The notes: generated from the sequence alone by a model not told the origin. DNA of 64,000 nt from Vespa crabro (GCF_910589235.1 NC_060955.1:17614258-17678257); one strand, 5' to 3'; positions 12,201-27,422 are shown, numbered from the stretch's first letter. Program-made: numbers and translations.

Positions 12201-15200
12201 CTTAATGTTATGGATATATTAATGAGAAAAGACAAAGAACTATCGAAGAGTAAAATATTATAGAAGATATCTTGACGTGAGAAAATCGCAAGGCGTTGGG
12301 TCGATAGTTGGAAAACTCGTGGGTTTAAACTCCTACTTCGACTCCCATCATAGTAATCCACAGGATAGAACGTTCGCTTACTTACGCAACCTGCTGCTCA
12401 TGTAGCAGGTACACATCGTATAGATACTTTCCATTATAGTATAGTGACAATACCACTCGCGCTGTCTTAAGACAAGCATAATATAATATAATAGTATAAC
12501 CCTATTATACTTAATTGTTAAATTAAATAATTATTACAAATATTATTGAAATTCGAAAAAACAAATTAACCTGTTTTAAATTATTTTATATTTTTATTAT
12601 AAAATATAGAACGATATCATGAGAAAATTTTTAAATGTATTAAATCGTTATTCTACGAAAGAAAATAAGATCATAGCAGTAACTATTTAATATAAGTTTA
12701 AAAGTGGCAAATTCTTGAGAAAATTCTTTCGTCGAGCGTATTGAAGAATAGTGAAAGGTATTTGGCGTGTATTGCACAAGCAAGTAATAATACGAGAAAT
12801 AAATCGTTGACTTGTACTAGTTTTCAACGGTAAAAAATCTTGTCTATCGCTCCTAGCTATTTCGTATAACAGGACGAAGAAAGAGAATGAGAAGAAGAAA
12901 AAAAGGGAGGAGAAAAGAATGCAGAAAATATGCAGTGGGCATTATTGTGCTTCCTCGTCCTACGTGAAAGAGAAAGGGATGATAATGCATCACGTATCCT
13001 TAGCTTGCGGTCGCAAGTTTTAAAAGAAAAACCAAGTCACTCTTTCTTTTTTACTGGATAAAAGGTAAATATCTACCCTTTAAAATGTTATTAGCCCTTT
13101 TGCTAAAATTACGAAAGCTTTCTCTCGTTTATTCCGAGCGAGAAACTCAACTCGGAAAATTTTCCGTTTATTCTTCCGAATCATTAATCATTCGTTAATC
13201 TTCATAAATGAAAAATAAGTATTACTTGACAAAGCGTATCTTTTTTCTCTTTTTTTTTTCTCTCATGCTATCCAAAATTGTTCTGAGAAAAAGGAAAAAA
13301 AGGAGAAAAAGGAGAAAAAGGAGAGATATCAGAGAAGAATATTTGTCAACCAAAAGGCCTATAACAAAATGATGAATTTAATTAAGAAACTTTAATAAAA
13401 GTTTATACACCATTGCGATTAAGATCAAGGTTTCATTTATTTTTTAAACTATCGTATGATCTACAATGGTAAATAAAAAACGATGAAAAACGTGAAAGAT
13501 AAATTATTTGATGATTGTCAAACAAATCTTAGAATATCTAATTAAGTATACAAATACTTCCCAAAAGTAACTATCGTGCAGTTATATACGTGTATTCATC
13601 TTTATTAACTAATATCGAATATATAATGTAAAGATAAAGAAATTAATTAAAACGGTATGTATTATTTAAAAGAAAGAATAAAAAAAATTAATAAAAATAA
13701 AAGATAATGAAAGTTCAATCGGTAAATTAACTCATTAACAGATATGAAACGAATCTTCCTCTTTCGGTTTAGTAACTCCAACATAACCAAGTACTTCTAT
13801 CACTGTTTCACCTGGTATCTTTTCCTTAATCATGCTAATTTTTTCTGTCTGATAACTTTTACTAGCGGCGAGTGCTGCTTCCTCAGCCATTTCCGGTGGT
13901 ACTGCAGCAATTGCAGTTTCTACAGCTGCTAATTTTTCAGCAAATCTTGCGTCCTCCTCAGCTCTTATCAAATATTCTGCAGCTTCGATCAGCTCGTTAT
14001 CACCTGGAATGTTCAACTCTTCCACGATGTCGGCTTTACTAACGCTTGTTGTCAGAATTTTCGCAAGCGAGTCAGGTGGTTGTTGAATACCAGGTGCATT
14101 GCTTCTATTTTTTCATTGATTTTTTATTTTATTTAAGTGATATAAATAATAATGAAAAGTACATTTTATTTATTGAGAATTTAAAGATTTAAAATGTTAA
14201 AGCTATAAAAAAAAAAAAATAAACATAAGCAATGGTTAACCTCAATGAAGTAAAAATAAATCGATAAATTGGATTCATAATTCAATCTTTTTTTTTTCGA
14301 GGGATATCAATCGCTATGTTATAAAGATACATAGTTATATATAATTAGATTTACTCTGTAATACTATTTAATTAATGAATAATTACTTTCGCATCTCCAA
14401 ATGTTCTGTAAGCAATCTGTCAAAACGTTGGAGTATTGACTCGCCCTTGATAGATTTTTTTGCCTTATACATGGGTAGATTATTTCTCTCTTGCGAACAA
14501 TGAAAGCACAAACTTGAAATATTGCGTGACATGATCGATCAATACTCGTATGGAAAACATGGAATTTTAACGACTTTCCTTGAAGAATCTCAAAGATTAG
14601 TAAGACAGTGACGTGTAATATTAATAGGTTTACGCTCTTCATTTTTTCTTTCAATATTTTTAAGAGAAACATAACTTAAAGATAAAAGATATTAGAAAAT
14701 TTATTATAATTTCGTTATAACAGCTATAAGATTATACTGATATTATACTTCATTATAAAATTCAAATAGGTCTGTCAATTTTTCCTATTAATTCAAAATG
14801 TTTTTTTTTAATAAAGAAAAATTCACGAAGAATGACTCAGGAGAATGATCAAAGTTGTATTCGACCTAAAAGCATATCTAACACCGTAAGCGAGATAGCT
14901 TGCTAAATAATTCGGCGAAAAGCTTGACACATATTAACGTATGTACACAGACTATTCCATTTACGGCGAGCGTAATTTAATTCCATTCTTCCTTGCGCAT
15001 TCAATGTTCTCGCATAACGTGAGTCCCACAAATTCGTATATAAACGAAACCGAGAGAAGATTTTAAAGGGTCGATTGTTCGCATTCGCTAATTCGAAGTG
15101 GTGAGCACGAAAAAAGGTGTCAGTTAATTACATCGGAGTGGTTGAAGTCATGAAAGAAAGTAAAATTGAGAAAATTAAAGGAAGAAAAGAAAAGTAACCT

Positions 15201-16408
15201 TTAGGAATACGTGAAATACAAATAGAAAAAGCTTTATGTCGTTCGCTTTTAAAACGGAGTTTCACATTGGTACAGTTTAATCTTTCAAATTAATCACCAG
15301 CGACGTGTCATTCATTCGATTCGATTATCAATATTCGTAAAATACACGTTAAGAATTAGCCACTCTATTTTATTAATTAAAACACAATAACAATTTCTTT
15401 TAAACTGAATTTATCTTTATTTTATTTTTTAAAGTTTCCAAATATTTAAATCATGACACGTCAAAAGTTTTTTCACGAACATTAATCAATAGTGATATTT
15501 TAAATAGCATAGAGAATTGACGGTCAATAAATAAATGTTTTTCTTCCAATAAACAAACACTATAATATTTTCCTTAATTAAAAATTTTTCTATAATTAAC
15601 TTGTTTCCATCTTCTTTGATCTCCTTCCATCTACTTTGAAAAAGTCCGTCTGACTTTCTCGTCAGACGATAAGACAAAAAGATAATGATCAACGAGAGAT
15701 AGTATGGAGCATATGCATTAAATTTGCGTTATGATAGATTGCTAAGATCATGATGTGTTTTAGAGCTATGCATATAAACAAGTATGCATACATCTTTCGC
15801 ATGGATCTACCGTCCTTCGGTGAGGTTCAACGTCGCGCGTCCACCGAAAGTCAAGCGCCAATAGTCGTAAGCCAAAATCGATTCCATGCGCGTATAGCTG
15901 TTGCGCTGGTGAAATAGATGCAGACAGAGATAGAATGAGGAGCACTGTTTGCGTCACATTGCAAAGTAACCGCGACCCTGACCCTACGACTCTCTCTCAA
16001 TCCTTTCTGTCCTTTTTATCTTTTTCATTTGTTTTATCCTTCTCTCTTTTTCTCTCTCTTTCTTTTTATCTCTGTTGTAATGTCCGAATGATGATTAGCA
16101 AAAGACAAAGAGAGAGGAAGATACATTCCATCGCAAAAATTCATTTTTTACAATCAGTAATCATACATTGAATTATACAGAGAGAGAAATGCGATCGCTT
16201 TACGATTCAACAAAGGACTATAGTAGCTTAGAATTCTGTGTGTATCCGATTCAATTGAAGTTACTTCAATTTCATCCTTCCATCTCTACCTGTCCTCCTC
16301 TGTACCTGTCTATCCCTATTTATCCCTTCCTTCTATGAAATTACAAGCTCTAAAGTTTACTATCTAATGTTGCATGCAACAAGAACCATCAATTGTCTTA
16401 CTCTTCTC

Positions 16409-16452
<44 letters not shown>

Positions 16453-18287
16453 GAGTTACATAATGAATATCTATTACATGCATCGCCAATTATAAGCTTG
16501 AACAGACTGCTTTAATAAAATTTACCATAAAAGAAAAAGAAGCTGAGAGATATCGTCCTTTGATCGTGATAAATAGTTTTTATTATTGTTTATAAAAGCT
16601 CTTGATAATTTTCTAAGCAGTAGATTATGGGAAGAATATTTTGCGAAGGCCAAATGAATGATTACGATCTTTCTGCATTTTCTCTATAAAATCGAACAAA
16701 AATTACATTTTTGTAGTTACAATTCCAACGATTGAAATCGAATTGATTTTTTTTATCTTTATCTGACAGCTTTCCTACAATATTATATATTATTTTAGCA
16801 TGAAGCTTATTTGCATTCAATATTTTTATTAAAATCATTTACGTTTTTTCCTTTACTGTGTATAACGCTCTATGGTAACGCGATGTGGCAAGGCTATGTT
16901 CGTTCCGTTTCTTTTTTTTTTTTCCCTCGAATCCTTGTAACTCGAAGCACCTCTGAACTGAAGTAACGTATCGGAAACGATTTAAATTACTTCGTTTATT
17001 TTGTTTTTTTTTTTTTTTTTTTTTTTTTTTATATATATATATAGAAACGTGGTTAGGAAAAAAGAATTAGAAGATATCTTCGGATGCGACAAGAAAATAA
17101 CACAAAAAAGTATTGTTAAATATGTCGGAAGACATAAAGATAAACGATGATATTGTAAATAATCAGGAAGATCAAGATTTTTTTCCTTGGCGAATCTTTA
17201 TCAATCATGTTGATACTTATCAAGGCAAGAAATTAGCTTCCGTAAGTTTTACATTATATCAAATAAAGAGTAATATTTTATGTAATAACATAAGTTAAAT
17301 TAACTCGATACTAAGAAGCATTCGATCTATGTATATACGAGTTTACGTTACAATTGGATATTACGTGATATCGTTCGTGGCTTCAATTTCAAGATTGAAC
17401 TTCCGATATGTTAATCACTAATAGAATGTTGAAACTTTATATTAATTGCTTAACATCAGCATAACATCAGTTTGAAGTCAAGAAGACATTGATCTTATTC
17501 AATATGCATAAAATCTCAATTCAAAACTATTCTCAATTAAAAATAAAATAATCTAATTTCGTAAAGAACGAATAATTTATTTACAAAATTTTGAAACTTC
17601 ATTTTTCTTATATAATTATTTAAAAATACGTAAATATAAATTATTAGATTTATTAAATCCTTTCGTTACATGCCATAAAAAAATTTTTTCTGTAAAAAAT
17701 CTACCTCATTAATGAAAACCGATTGTTTCTTCTTTTAAAACGTATTCTATACGTTGTTTTAATTGTTTGACGGTCCCCTCATAAAACCATTATTTTAAAT
17801 ACTGGCTGGTCGGTATTCCTTCCTTGGTCTTTGTCTTACAACAGCTGGTAGTAATCGTTCGTGACATTTGACACTAACGAACGGTGCTAATTATTTTTCT
17901 CCTTCCAAAGAACAAAGAGAAACTCGAACGCAAAGCAACATAACTGATTGTGATTTACGTGGTTTATGAGAATATATACTTACGTATACAGAAATGTATA
18001 TACGTAAAGGAACTCACGAAAGCATATTGTTTCACTATACACCGTATCGTTTTCTCGCTTTGCACTGACGAGATATATCGTCTAAAGTCTTGAACAGGAA
18101 TTCCGAAATTGCTTCAAAAGCTTTCAAAGACTTGACAATGTATAGTATAAGAGGACTCTAAGAGGACGTAGAGAACTTTTCATTGATTAAATGTTTTCTC
18201 CTAGAATTCTATTTCTTGAATATGAAAACTTCCTTTTGCTCTCTTTTCTTAACATATCTTTAATTACCATAAACAATGGATCTTATA

Positions 18288-18327
<40 letters not shown>

Positions 18328-18676
18328 TTTCTCTATCTCACTCTCTTTCTCTCTATTATATCAAAAAATTTATTGTATCATTGCAATGCATCCAAGAGTA
18401 TTATTAATACAGTTATTAATAAAATTCGAATTTTCTTTTGTAATTATGATAGTATATAATGAAATTTTTTCGTTCACAATCGATATATCTGTTGTATCTT
18501 ACGGATAGTTTACATCAACAAATGGTGTATTCAAATTAGACATAAAAATTTAGATACGATTCGAATGTTACGTTCCTTTAATGTAATCTTTGTAATTTTA
18601 AACAAAGTTCTATCTTTGAAGATACCGACTAAAAAAAATAATTTAAGAAGTGTTTTCGAAAAATGTAAGAAATATT

Positions 18677-18725
<49 letters not shown>

Positions 18726-21700
18726 AATTTTCCCAAACTTAAGAAAATTCAGAATAGATTTGGCTTTCGATATCAAGGGTCACGCTCGTAAAGTCCGAAA
18801 ATATATATACCATGTTAAAAGGGGACGATAGAGTAAGTTAAATTTTTAGGCATTGTCAGAGCTGTACTACGTTAATCCGCAAATGGGTGGAGGAGCGGTG
18901 GAGACTACAGAGGATGAACTAGAAGATGAGGAAGAGGTTGAAGAGGGGAAGGTAGAGGACGAAGTAAAAGAGGGCGAGGCCATGGGCGAGGCGCACGTGA
19001 GCGACGAGGAAAGAGAAAAAAAGGTCACGGAGTCCGAACAGGAACCTTCGAGAAAATACGAAGTGATTGGTACGCTTCTGGAGTATAAGGTATGAGAATC
19101 CTTCGATCTCCTTTTAGTCTAATCAACACCTTAATGTCGTCTGACATGGTGTACCATGTGAAATAAAAAATTCAAAAAGGAAAAAAAAAAAAAAATTTGT
19201 TTGTTTAATTTGTTTACAATTTCTAATTGATAAAGATACTTTTGAAATTCACTCGATATTCGATATTAATAATGGTTTGTTCTTCTTTTTGTTTTTTTTT
19301 TGTATCCGAAACAATCTAACAAAATAATTTCGCGAAAAAGTTTCGATGAAATTACTAGAAATATATATTTTCTTTTTTATATATTTGAGAAGAGTTTTAA
19401 TAACGTAACGTAGTTTCTGAAAAATTTGAACATAATTATAGGAATAAAAAAGTATATCTCGAGTATTCTTTTCCCAAGATATTTTTATCGATCGTCTTTA
19501 AAGAGACTTACTATCTTTTTTGTATTTTTTTTTTCCGTTTTTATAATTCACAGATCTTTAAAATAACCTTACTGTAAAGATTAGGTCGTTTCGAATCTTC
19601 CCGAAGAAATATGTTAATATATAGCGTTTTTATTTTCTTTTCTTTCAACGAGATAGAATAAAATCGTAAGGTTCGATAAATCTGATAAAGAAAGAAAGAA
19701 TCTTTTTTGATGGATGAAATGTAACATGATTCATCCAATAAAATATACAATATACTAAATCGATTGAAATCAGAATGAAAACATCGAGCTTTAAGATGAG
19801 ACAAGAGATTATTTAAATTATTCCTCATTATTTTTGAATAGCATTCGAGCTTTTGATATAATCGAATATTTTCATGCCAATTTAAATCCTATGTCTGATA
19901 CCCTTATTTCCATTATCTCTAGTATCCTTACCCTGAAGAAGTAACGAGAATCATCAGAGATACAGACGATCGTAAGGATCTATTGTCAGAGTTAATGAAA
20001 TGCGGAGTTATTATTTACGACATTACACAAGATCGAAGTCAGGTTGGGGAAGCTTCTTGGGTATTAGAAGGTTCGCACATTTATTATGTTTCTCAAACAA
20101 GAATTTCCCAGCGGTCATACCTAAAACTGAGGAATTAAGTAAGATCTCTATAAAAAGAATTGGCCTGCTTCTTTGCAAGGAAGTGAGAACCTTTTTTTTC
20201 TTTTTTTTTTTTTCATTTTCTTTTTTCTTTCTTTTTTCTTTTTTTCTTTTTTTCTTTTAGAGTAAAGTAGAGTGAAGTAAAAAACTTGATTAACTCCGAG
20301 GAAAATAAAAATACTTTTTAATAAAGTTTAAGGAATTAAAAAAAAAATCTTAGTATACACATGAGACATATTATTGCATTATTACAATCATAAACAGATT
20401 TAAAGGGAAAGATATTGTTAGCGAGATGCATAGAAATGCAATTCCCATTGCAATCTCCAAAATATTTCCTAGTGAAACTCGAAATTCTTTATCTGTTTTT
20501 TAAATTACACTTCTATACTTATTGATAACGAGAAAAAGAACGAAAGAAAACTAATTTTAATTTTTGAATGCAATCGAACAGAATTTCAATAAAAATATGA
20601 ACTTTTTTTCAGAATCAGCTATGCGATTTACAAAAGAATTGGGTATCGTTTACTTTTTATTCTTAATATAAATCAATATTCAATAACGAGTCGATGTCGT
20701 GAAAAACTGTCGGTGAATACATTAAATCCAATTCAAGGGAAAGTCAAAAAGATAAATTGAATTCTTTTATAAAACACATAGAAAGTAATATCACGTAGGA
20801 AAACATTGTTGAATATTACTTTCAATAACATTTTTTTTTTTTTTAATGTGAAAAACTTTCCGATTGAAATGTTGATAATATCAATCGTTTACGATGACAA
20901 TAACGTATCGAAAATAAAACAGACATTTGTTTAAAAGTTTCCTTGGGAATAGGATCTCGTACGATTGTAGTAAGAAATTATAATTGTTCAAAGTTCCCTT
21001 TAACAAAACGGTATCTTGAAATTTTCTAGATGCTTTTATGATTAAAAAATGTATCATGAAATCGTTTCTTTCATTTTCTTCGCAAAGTAGGTCTAACTAT
21101 CACCTCAATCTATTTATCCATAAGATATAGAAAAGTCTCTATCTGTTAATCAGTTAGAATCGAATTTCCGTTCACGTACTCAAACTACGTTCTCTTTAAA
21201 ACTATCTTACAATATTCTTTATTTCTCTCTTCTCTTCTCCATCCATTTTTAAGCTATCCAGGAAATATTAGAAAGTTTTGATGACGATACGGCGACGAAA
21301 ATTTTTAACAAGGAGAATAAAAGAAGTAAAAGGAATAAAACGAAGGAGAAAGCGAAGATACCTCGATATTTTATCCTGATTTCAACGATAATGACATGGG
21401 CCTTTACGAAGCCATTGGATCCGGAAGATCCGGATTTGCCGTTCACAGAAGTGGATTACAGAAAGCGACGAGCTCATCCGAATTTTAAGGAACACCTACG
21501 ATGCGAGAGAGACGTTGTTATCGTTAAGAAAAATGTCAAGTTGAAAAGAAAGTTAAAGACTCTGGTAATTTGTTGTGGAGTTACTTATGGAGAAGAGCAA
21601 AACGAGCTTCATTATCTCTTTAAAATGGCTTGGCTGAACGAGCCCTTTCTGCCAATTATCGGCGATGGTAAAAACAGGATCCCTCTTCTTCATATTCGCG

Positions 21701-22925
21701 ACTTAATTTCGTGAGTATCAATGATATCAAATAATTTTACAAATTTCTTTTATTTACAATTATACATCTATATTACAGAATAGTATCTAACGTTATAAAA
21801 AATTGGCCGACTATAAGATATATCTTAGCTGTTGAACAAGGAATCGCTTCTCAGAGTACTATTGTCAGAGTAATTAATTATTTTGTTGATTCGTTTGTTC
21901 TAGTTGATAAGAAAAAAAAATAGAAGAAAAAGAAAATAATCGAGGATTTTTACCTGCAAAAATATCTGAAATAATTGTTCAATTGAGTTAATAAATTTAT
22001 ATATATATAAGTATATAAACAGGATACGATAAAAATCTCTATTTTATACAAATATTGTTCGTAGAAAATCAGCAAGGAACTAACGACTGGAGATGTAAAG
22101 CATATCGGTCTGGAAGAGTCCTTCCTATATCCGGAAATCAATCAACGAATTTATGATGTAATGACGGTTGATATAAATATCGATCCCGTTTACATTCTTG
22201 AGAGGATACGCTGGCATTTCGACACGCCATTTATAGACAATATCAGAGCTATCATAAAAGAATATAAAGCGAGGAGAGAACTTCAACCGATAAGAATAAT
22301 TGTCCTTGGGCCGCCAGCCTCCGGGAAAACACGAGTGGCTCGCTATCTTGTCGAGCATTATCGTTTGCACTATATTAACGTGGAGAATTTGATCAATGAT
22401 ACCATTAAAAAATTGGTAAATTATTAATAACAATCTTCTAATATGTTCAATTAATTTCTATTTTCTTTTTTTTTTTCTGTACATAAAATTACTTATTGAA
22501 CGTATCACAAAGATAATTTTCACATTTATCAGTCCGAAGAAATCAAAAAGAAAACAGCTACGGTAGAAAAGGAGGATGAAAAAAGAGAAACGGAAAAACC
22601 GAGTGGATTGGATGTTGAGGAAGAGGATGATAATGAAGAAGAGCGTGTCACGTTGGAAGAATTACAGCAACAGCTGGACGAAATACAAAATAATTTATCT
22701 CAAAATGATGGAGTTCTTAATGATGTTATCCTGAACAAGTCAGCTATTATTTGCTTCGTTACTCGTTTCATTTCCGATTCCGTACGTTGCTTCCCTAAAT
22801 TACTATAGAATTATTGAAATACATGGTATTGATTATCGCGAAGTAAAGCACGTGAAAAGGAAGAACAGCGGTAAAAACCTAACTTTACGATGAGAAATAG
22901 AGATTTCTCCCTCTCTCTCTCTCTG

Positions 22926-22958
<33 letters not shown>

Positions 22959-24102
22959 ACTCCGATTTCTTTAAAATTTTTGTAAAAAATTAAGCAAAAA
23001 CGGAATTAAAGGTTGTTTCTGAAGAGACTTTGGTCGAAGGATTGCTTGAATCAAGGATACGTTATAGATGGATATCCAAAGACTTACGAACAGGCTAAAA
23101 TACTATTTGAACATGCGGAAGAAATGGTAGAGGAAGTGGAAGAGAAGGATGAGGAAGAGGAGGAGGGAGGGATGGGAGAGGAGGAGGAGGAGGAAGATAG
23201 GGAAACATTCGAGGATATCAATTTAAAAGCTTCCATCATGCCGGAACTTGTTGTCGTTTTGGAAGCAAGTGATAATTTTTTAATAGAACGAATTATAAAT
23301 CTACCCGAAAGAGAAATCCAAGGTACTCATTATACGGAAAAACACATGATACGACGATTGAAAGAATACAGGTAAAAACGATCATTCGAGTATGTTATTC
23401 CTTCCTAGAAAAGAAAAATTAGATTAGTACCGGATTGGTAAAACGATCCATCCAATTCTGATTTTTTAGTCGAAATAAGAAATCTGATTTTTCTTTTCAT
23501 CAATTCCTTAAGTGGACACAAACACGTTTTGACTTTGCTAGAGACTTTTTCCCTCTATTCCTGATTGCTCAAAGATCGATTATATCTATAGATTTAAAAG
23601 ACATTTAATAAAATGTTCTTCGTACTGAAAATGACACGAAATAAATAATACTATGCGTAGGTAGCTCTGATATTGAAAAGATATTTACCGTTAAAACGAT
23701 ACCGTTATTTAAAAGAATGTTTTTATGAATTACTCGTCAATTTATTCGCTTTAATAACAATTGGAGTATCTAATGAAGATATAAAATTAATCATCTTTGA
23801 ACATTTTTATTTCTTGTTTCATTTTACTTTCATAACATCTATCATTAAATTCTTATAATTTATTCGTTTTCTAATCGATATCATCCGTAACAATAACAAT
23901 ATTAATAATAATAATAATAATAATAACAATAACAACATTCCAGAGAAAGGAATACCGAAGATAATACGCCTCTTCAATTCTTTGATGAAATAGAGATCCA
24001 TCCGTTGATTATTCCAATCGAAAATGATATTTGTCCTGACATGTTCCCAACAATTTATCAATGTCTGAAGAAGCTCGGGGCACCGAGAAACTACGGTGAG
24101 AA

Positions 24103-24175
<73 letters not shown>

Positions 24176-27100
24176 AAATTTTTTTATTGGATCTATTTTT
24201 TTCTCTTCTTAACTTTGTCAGTCTGTCTCACTCAATTCTTTTTCTTTTCTCTTTTTTTATTAACCTAACTCGATGGGGTTACAGAATCTTTCAATCCTCA
24301 ATCATTGTACACGTTACGTAATGGAGATGATAGTTTATAAAGAACAGAGAAACGTCACATACACCGTTGTTCCGATGTTTCGTAACGCGATATCACTTTG
24401 ATCGCTCGTTGTGATTTTAATATCTCGTTGTGCACTTTACGCAAAAAGATTTTTTTCAAATCTTTTTCTACGCTCCCGTGCTAATGGATTTATATGGTTC
24501 TTTTTTTTTTTCTTTTTATTTATTTTATTTTAACATTCATATAATGATGTTACAACGGAAACAATTTGGTCGAGAATGCATGAAAGAGAAAAATATTATT
24601 ACGAAAATGGTTCGTTCTATGAATTTTGTATGTATAATAATTCTTTTTACGAAGATTTAACACCAACAGAAGTGATCGAAGCACAAAAACGCGCGGACGC
24701 TAAAAGAAGTGCTGAGGAGGCGGCTTCAAAAATACGAGAGGAACGAGAATTAGAAGAACGTAAGAGAGAACGTGAAAGAAAAATGATGGAGTGGGTTAGT
24801 ATTTATCATTAAAATCGGATTTTCGTAAGATTAAGCTGTTTCCTTCTGCACAATTAGAAAGAGTTTATTTGATTACGGGACCAATCCAAGGCAGGAAAAG
24901 AATTTGTTTTATTTTTATCGATATTTCCTTTATTTCTTTTACAAGGGAATAGTATTAACAGTTTTTTTTTCTTTTTCTTTTTTTTTTTTTTTTTTTTTTT
25001 AACAGAAAAACCTGTCATAAATTTTTCTTCGTGAAATCTTTTAGATTTTTTCTTCAAATCAAATATCAATAATATTAAAATGTGTAGATCAGCTTTGATT
25101 ATAATACAATTGATTCTCACTGCATGTTCAATATCATATCGATTAAAAATCGAACGATATTAGTCATATTTGGTAATCGTTTTTACACTCGTAGTTACAT
25201 CAGATATATACTTCAACCATACGTGCATCGATTTATTTAATTTATCACCTTGCTTATCGAACATAACAGTAAAATAGACGATGAACCATTTCCATTGTAT
25301 CGCTATCGTTCTATCATGGTTAATGAAGTCCAACAAGTATCATTTATTCCTGTATGGTAATCGATTAAATCGGTTCAATACTCGTGCCAACGCATAATAC
25401 TAAAATATTATTAAATCCACTGGCACTAATAATCCTCTCGAATTACATGACGAAGCATTTAACATTAATCTCAAGAAAGAAAAGGAAATGATTTTAAATA
25501 GAGATTTCAAAAGTATGAATGAGAAAATTAATTTGAACATCACCCTAAGCTCATTGAAATTATTATCGACTAAGGCCAAATAACCCGTCATTTTTATGAC
25601 GAGTTACTTTTTTCAAGGATTAAAATTAATCGATAAGAGTTCGTTATATTTCATGATGTAGTTGACCGTCTTATCCCTTTCAATTTAGCCGTCTAAGCGA
25701 ACGTGAATTTCATGGATTATGTTGTCTGCTCATGCAATGTGAAGTTCGAAAACTATGATAATTATTCTTAGGGACGTAATGAGTAAGAAAATTGCTATGA
25801 GAAAGAGATATTTTGAAAATCAGAAGAAAGACTATACTTGGAGGACTTCGTTTTTGCTATTCTAATCTGCTTCTTGCAAGTTCTTTTTTTTGTCTGTCTC
25901 CAAGAGACTTCTTTGTTGGATTATCCTTCGAAAACCGAAGGATCATCTCTTGCGAAGAATTTTCGTAAACTTCGTAGCTCGGTTGCTTTAATCGTTGACA
26001 CTAGCCGATGTAAATTTCTTCTCTCCTCCTATCGTTATCGTTTACCTTCCACGACTTTGAAACTAAGAAGTTTACTCCCGTGAAATGATAGAACATCTGC
26101 GACGATAACTTTTGAGATCGAATTAATCTTAACGGTCTCACTTTGTCTCAGGTAGAATTCATCATTGTAATTTAATAGGAAAGGAAGAATTTTTCATTAA
26201 CTGATTATTTATTAATAATAATTTCATTACCTTTCAGACGGAATTGTTAGAAAAATTGCAAGAAGAGGAAGAAGAAAAATTTTGTATTATGGGTCAACCG
26301 CTTCGACATTATTTAGTTCGATACGTGTTTCCGACATTGACAAAGGGTCTTATAGAAGTTGCAAAATTACGACCGGAAGATCCAGTAGATTTTCTAGTAA
26401 GTATAATTGATTAATAATGCAAAATAATATTATTATATTATTTCGAATTCCTCTGTCGTCTGATTTATCCTTGATTTATTTAGGTACTATGTTCTACTAA
26501 CATTTTTATTTGCATATATATATGTGTGTGTGTGTGTGTGTGTATTTGCGTTCATCGATTTGAAAAAAAAATTAACAAATTTTAATGAAGCTTTTCTATT
26601 TTCGACCTTGTTTTCACACGTCGGCAAAGTAACAACATAAATTTAAAGAGATAATATCGCGTTTATCAGTTATTATGGTTTATCACGAGCACTTAATCAT
26701 ACTGCATAGTTAATTGTTCGTTTCTGGCGAATCGATGCATCATGTAAACATCCTCGACTCGCCTAGACTAAGTCTCTAATCACAAATAATACTGAGAGTT
26801 TCTATTGTTAAAAATATACGGATTAGTATCGTTTGTTTTTCGTTGTGACACGTACATTACATATAGGTTGTTGTAGCGTTCTCTTTTTTCTATTTTTAGT
26901 CGTAAATTACAATTGCATTTTATTCCTTTGTCTAATGATAAAGTTAGCGTAGGTGCCTGTTATTTCATATCGTGTTTGTTGTCAACCTGACTTGATGCTT
27001 TTCTTTTTTCTTTAAAAAAAAGTAATATTAATATCTGAACTGAATGTTTTCTGTTACTAGAAAATTTAATAATAATAATTAATAATTAATAAATATATAT

Positions 27101-27391
27101 CCAGAAAATGAAATAGAAATTGATTATTTTTTAATATTATATCTAAAGTGATCAATTAAAATAAAAGTCTAATTTTTAAATAGAAAATAAAACACTATAG
27201 AACTTAGCGTCGATCGATAAACTGGGTTGTTTCTTTTACGGAACAGATAATTTTTTAGCTCGTATGTTGTTTCTGTGTTATACGTAGTAAACAATAAAAG
27301 TCTCGATATATAGTGAAGTTCATCAGGTGAAGCTCCCTGTCACAAACAAAATCAATTTCTTTGTGAACGAAAATCGAATCTGCAGTTACTT

Positions 27392-27422
<31 letters not shown>

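Noticed and set aside
12290..12350. tRNA-like B-box (GGGTTTAAACTCC)
   Set aside because: No A-box at the right distance and no cloverleaf could be folded around it.
19093..19922. 95-residue minus-strand frame in AK7 intron 2
   Set aside because: AT-rich chance frame without signal, domain or splice sites.
24430..24654. Frames upstream of AK7 exon 10 that could extend the exon
   Set aside because: They need acceptors without pyrimidine tracts. The acceptor at 24654 restores the family alignment and phase exactly.
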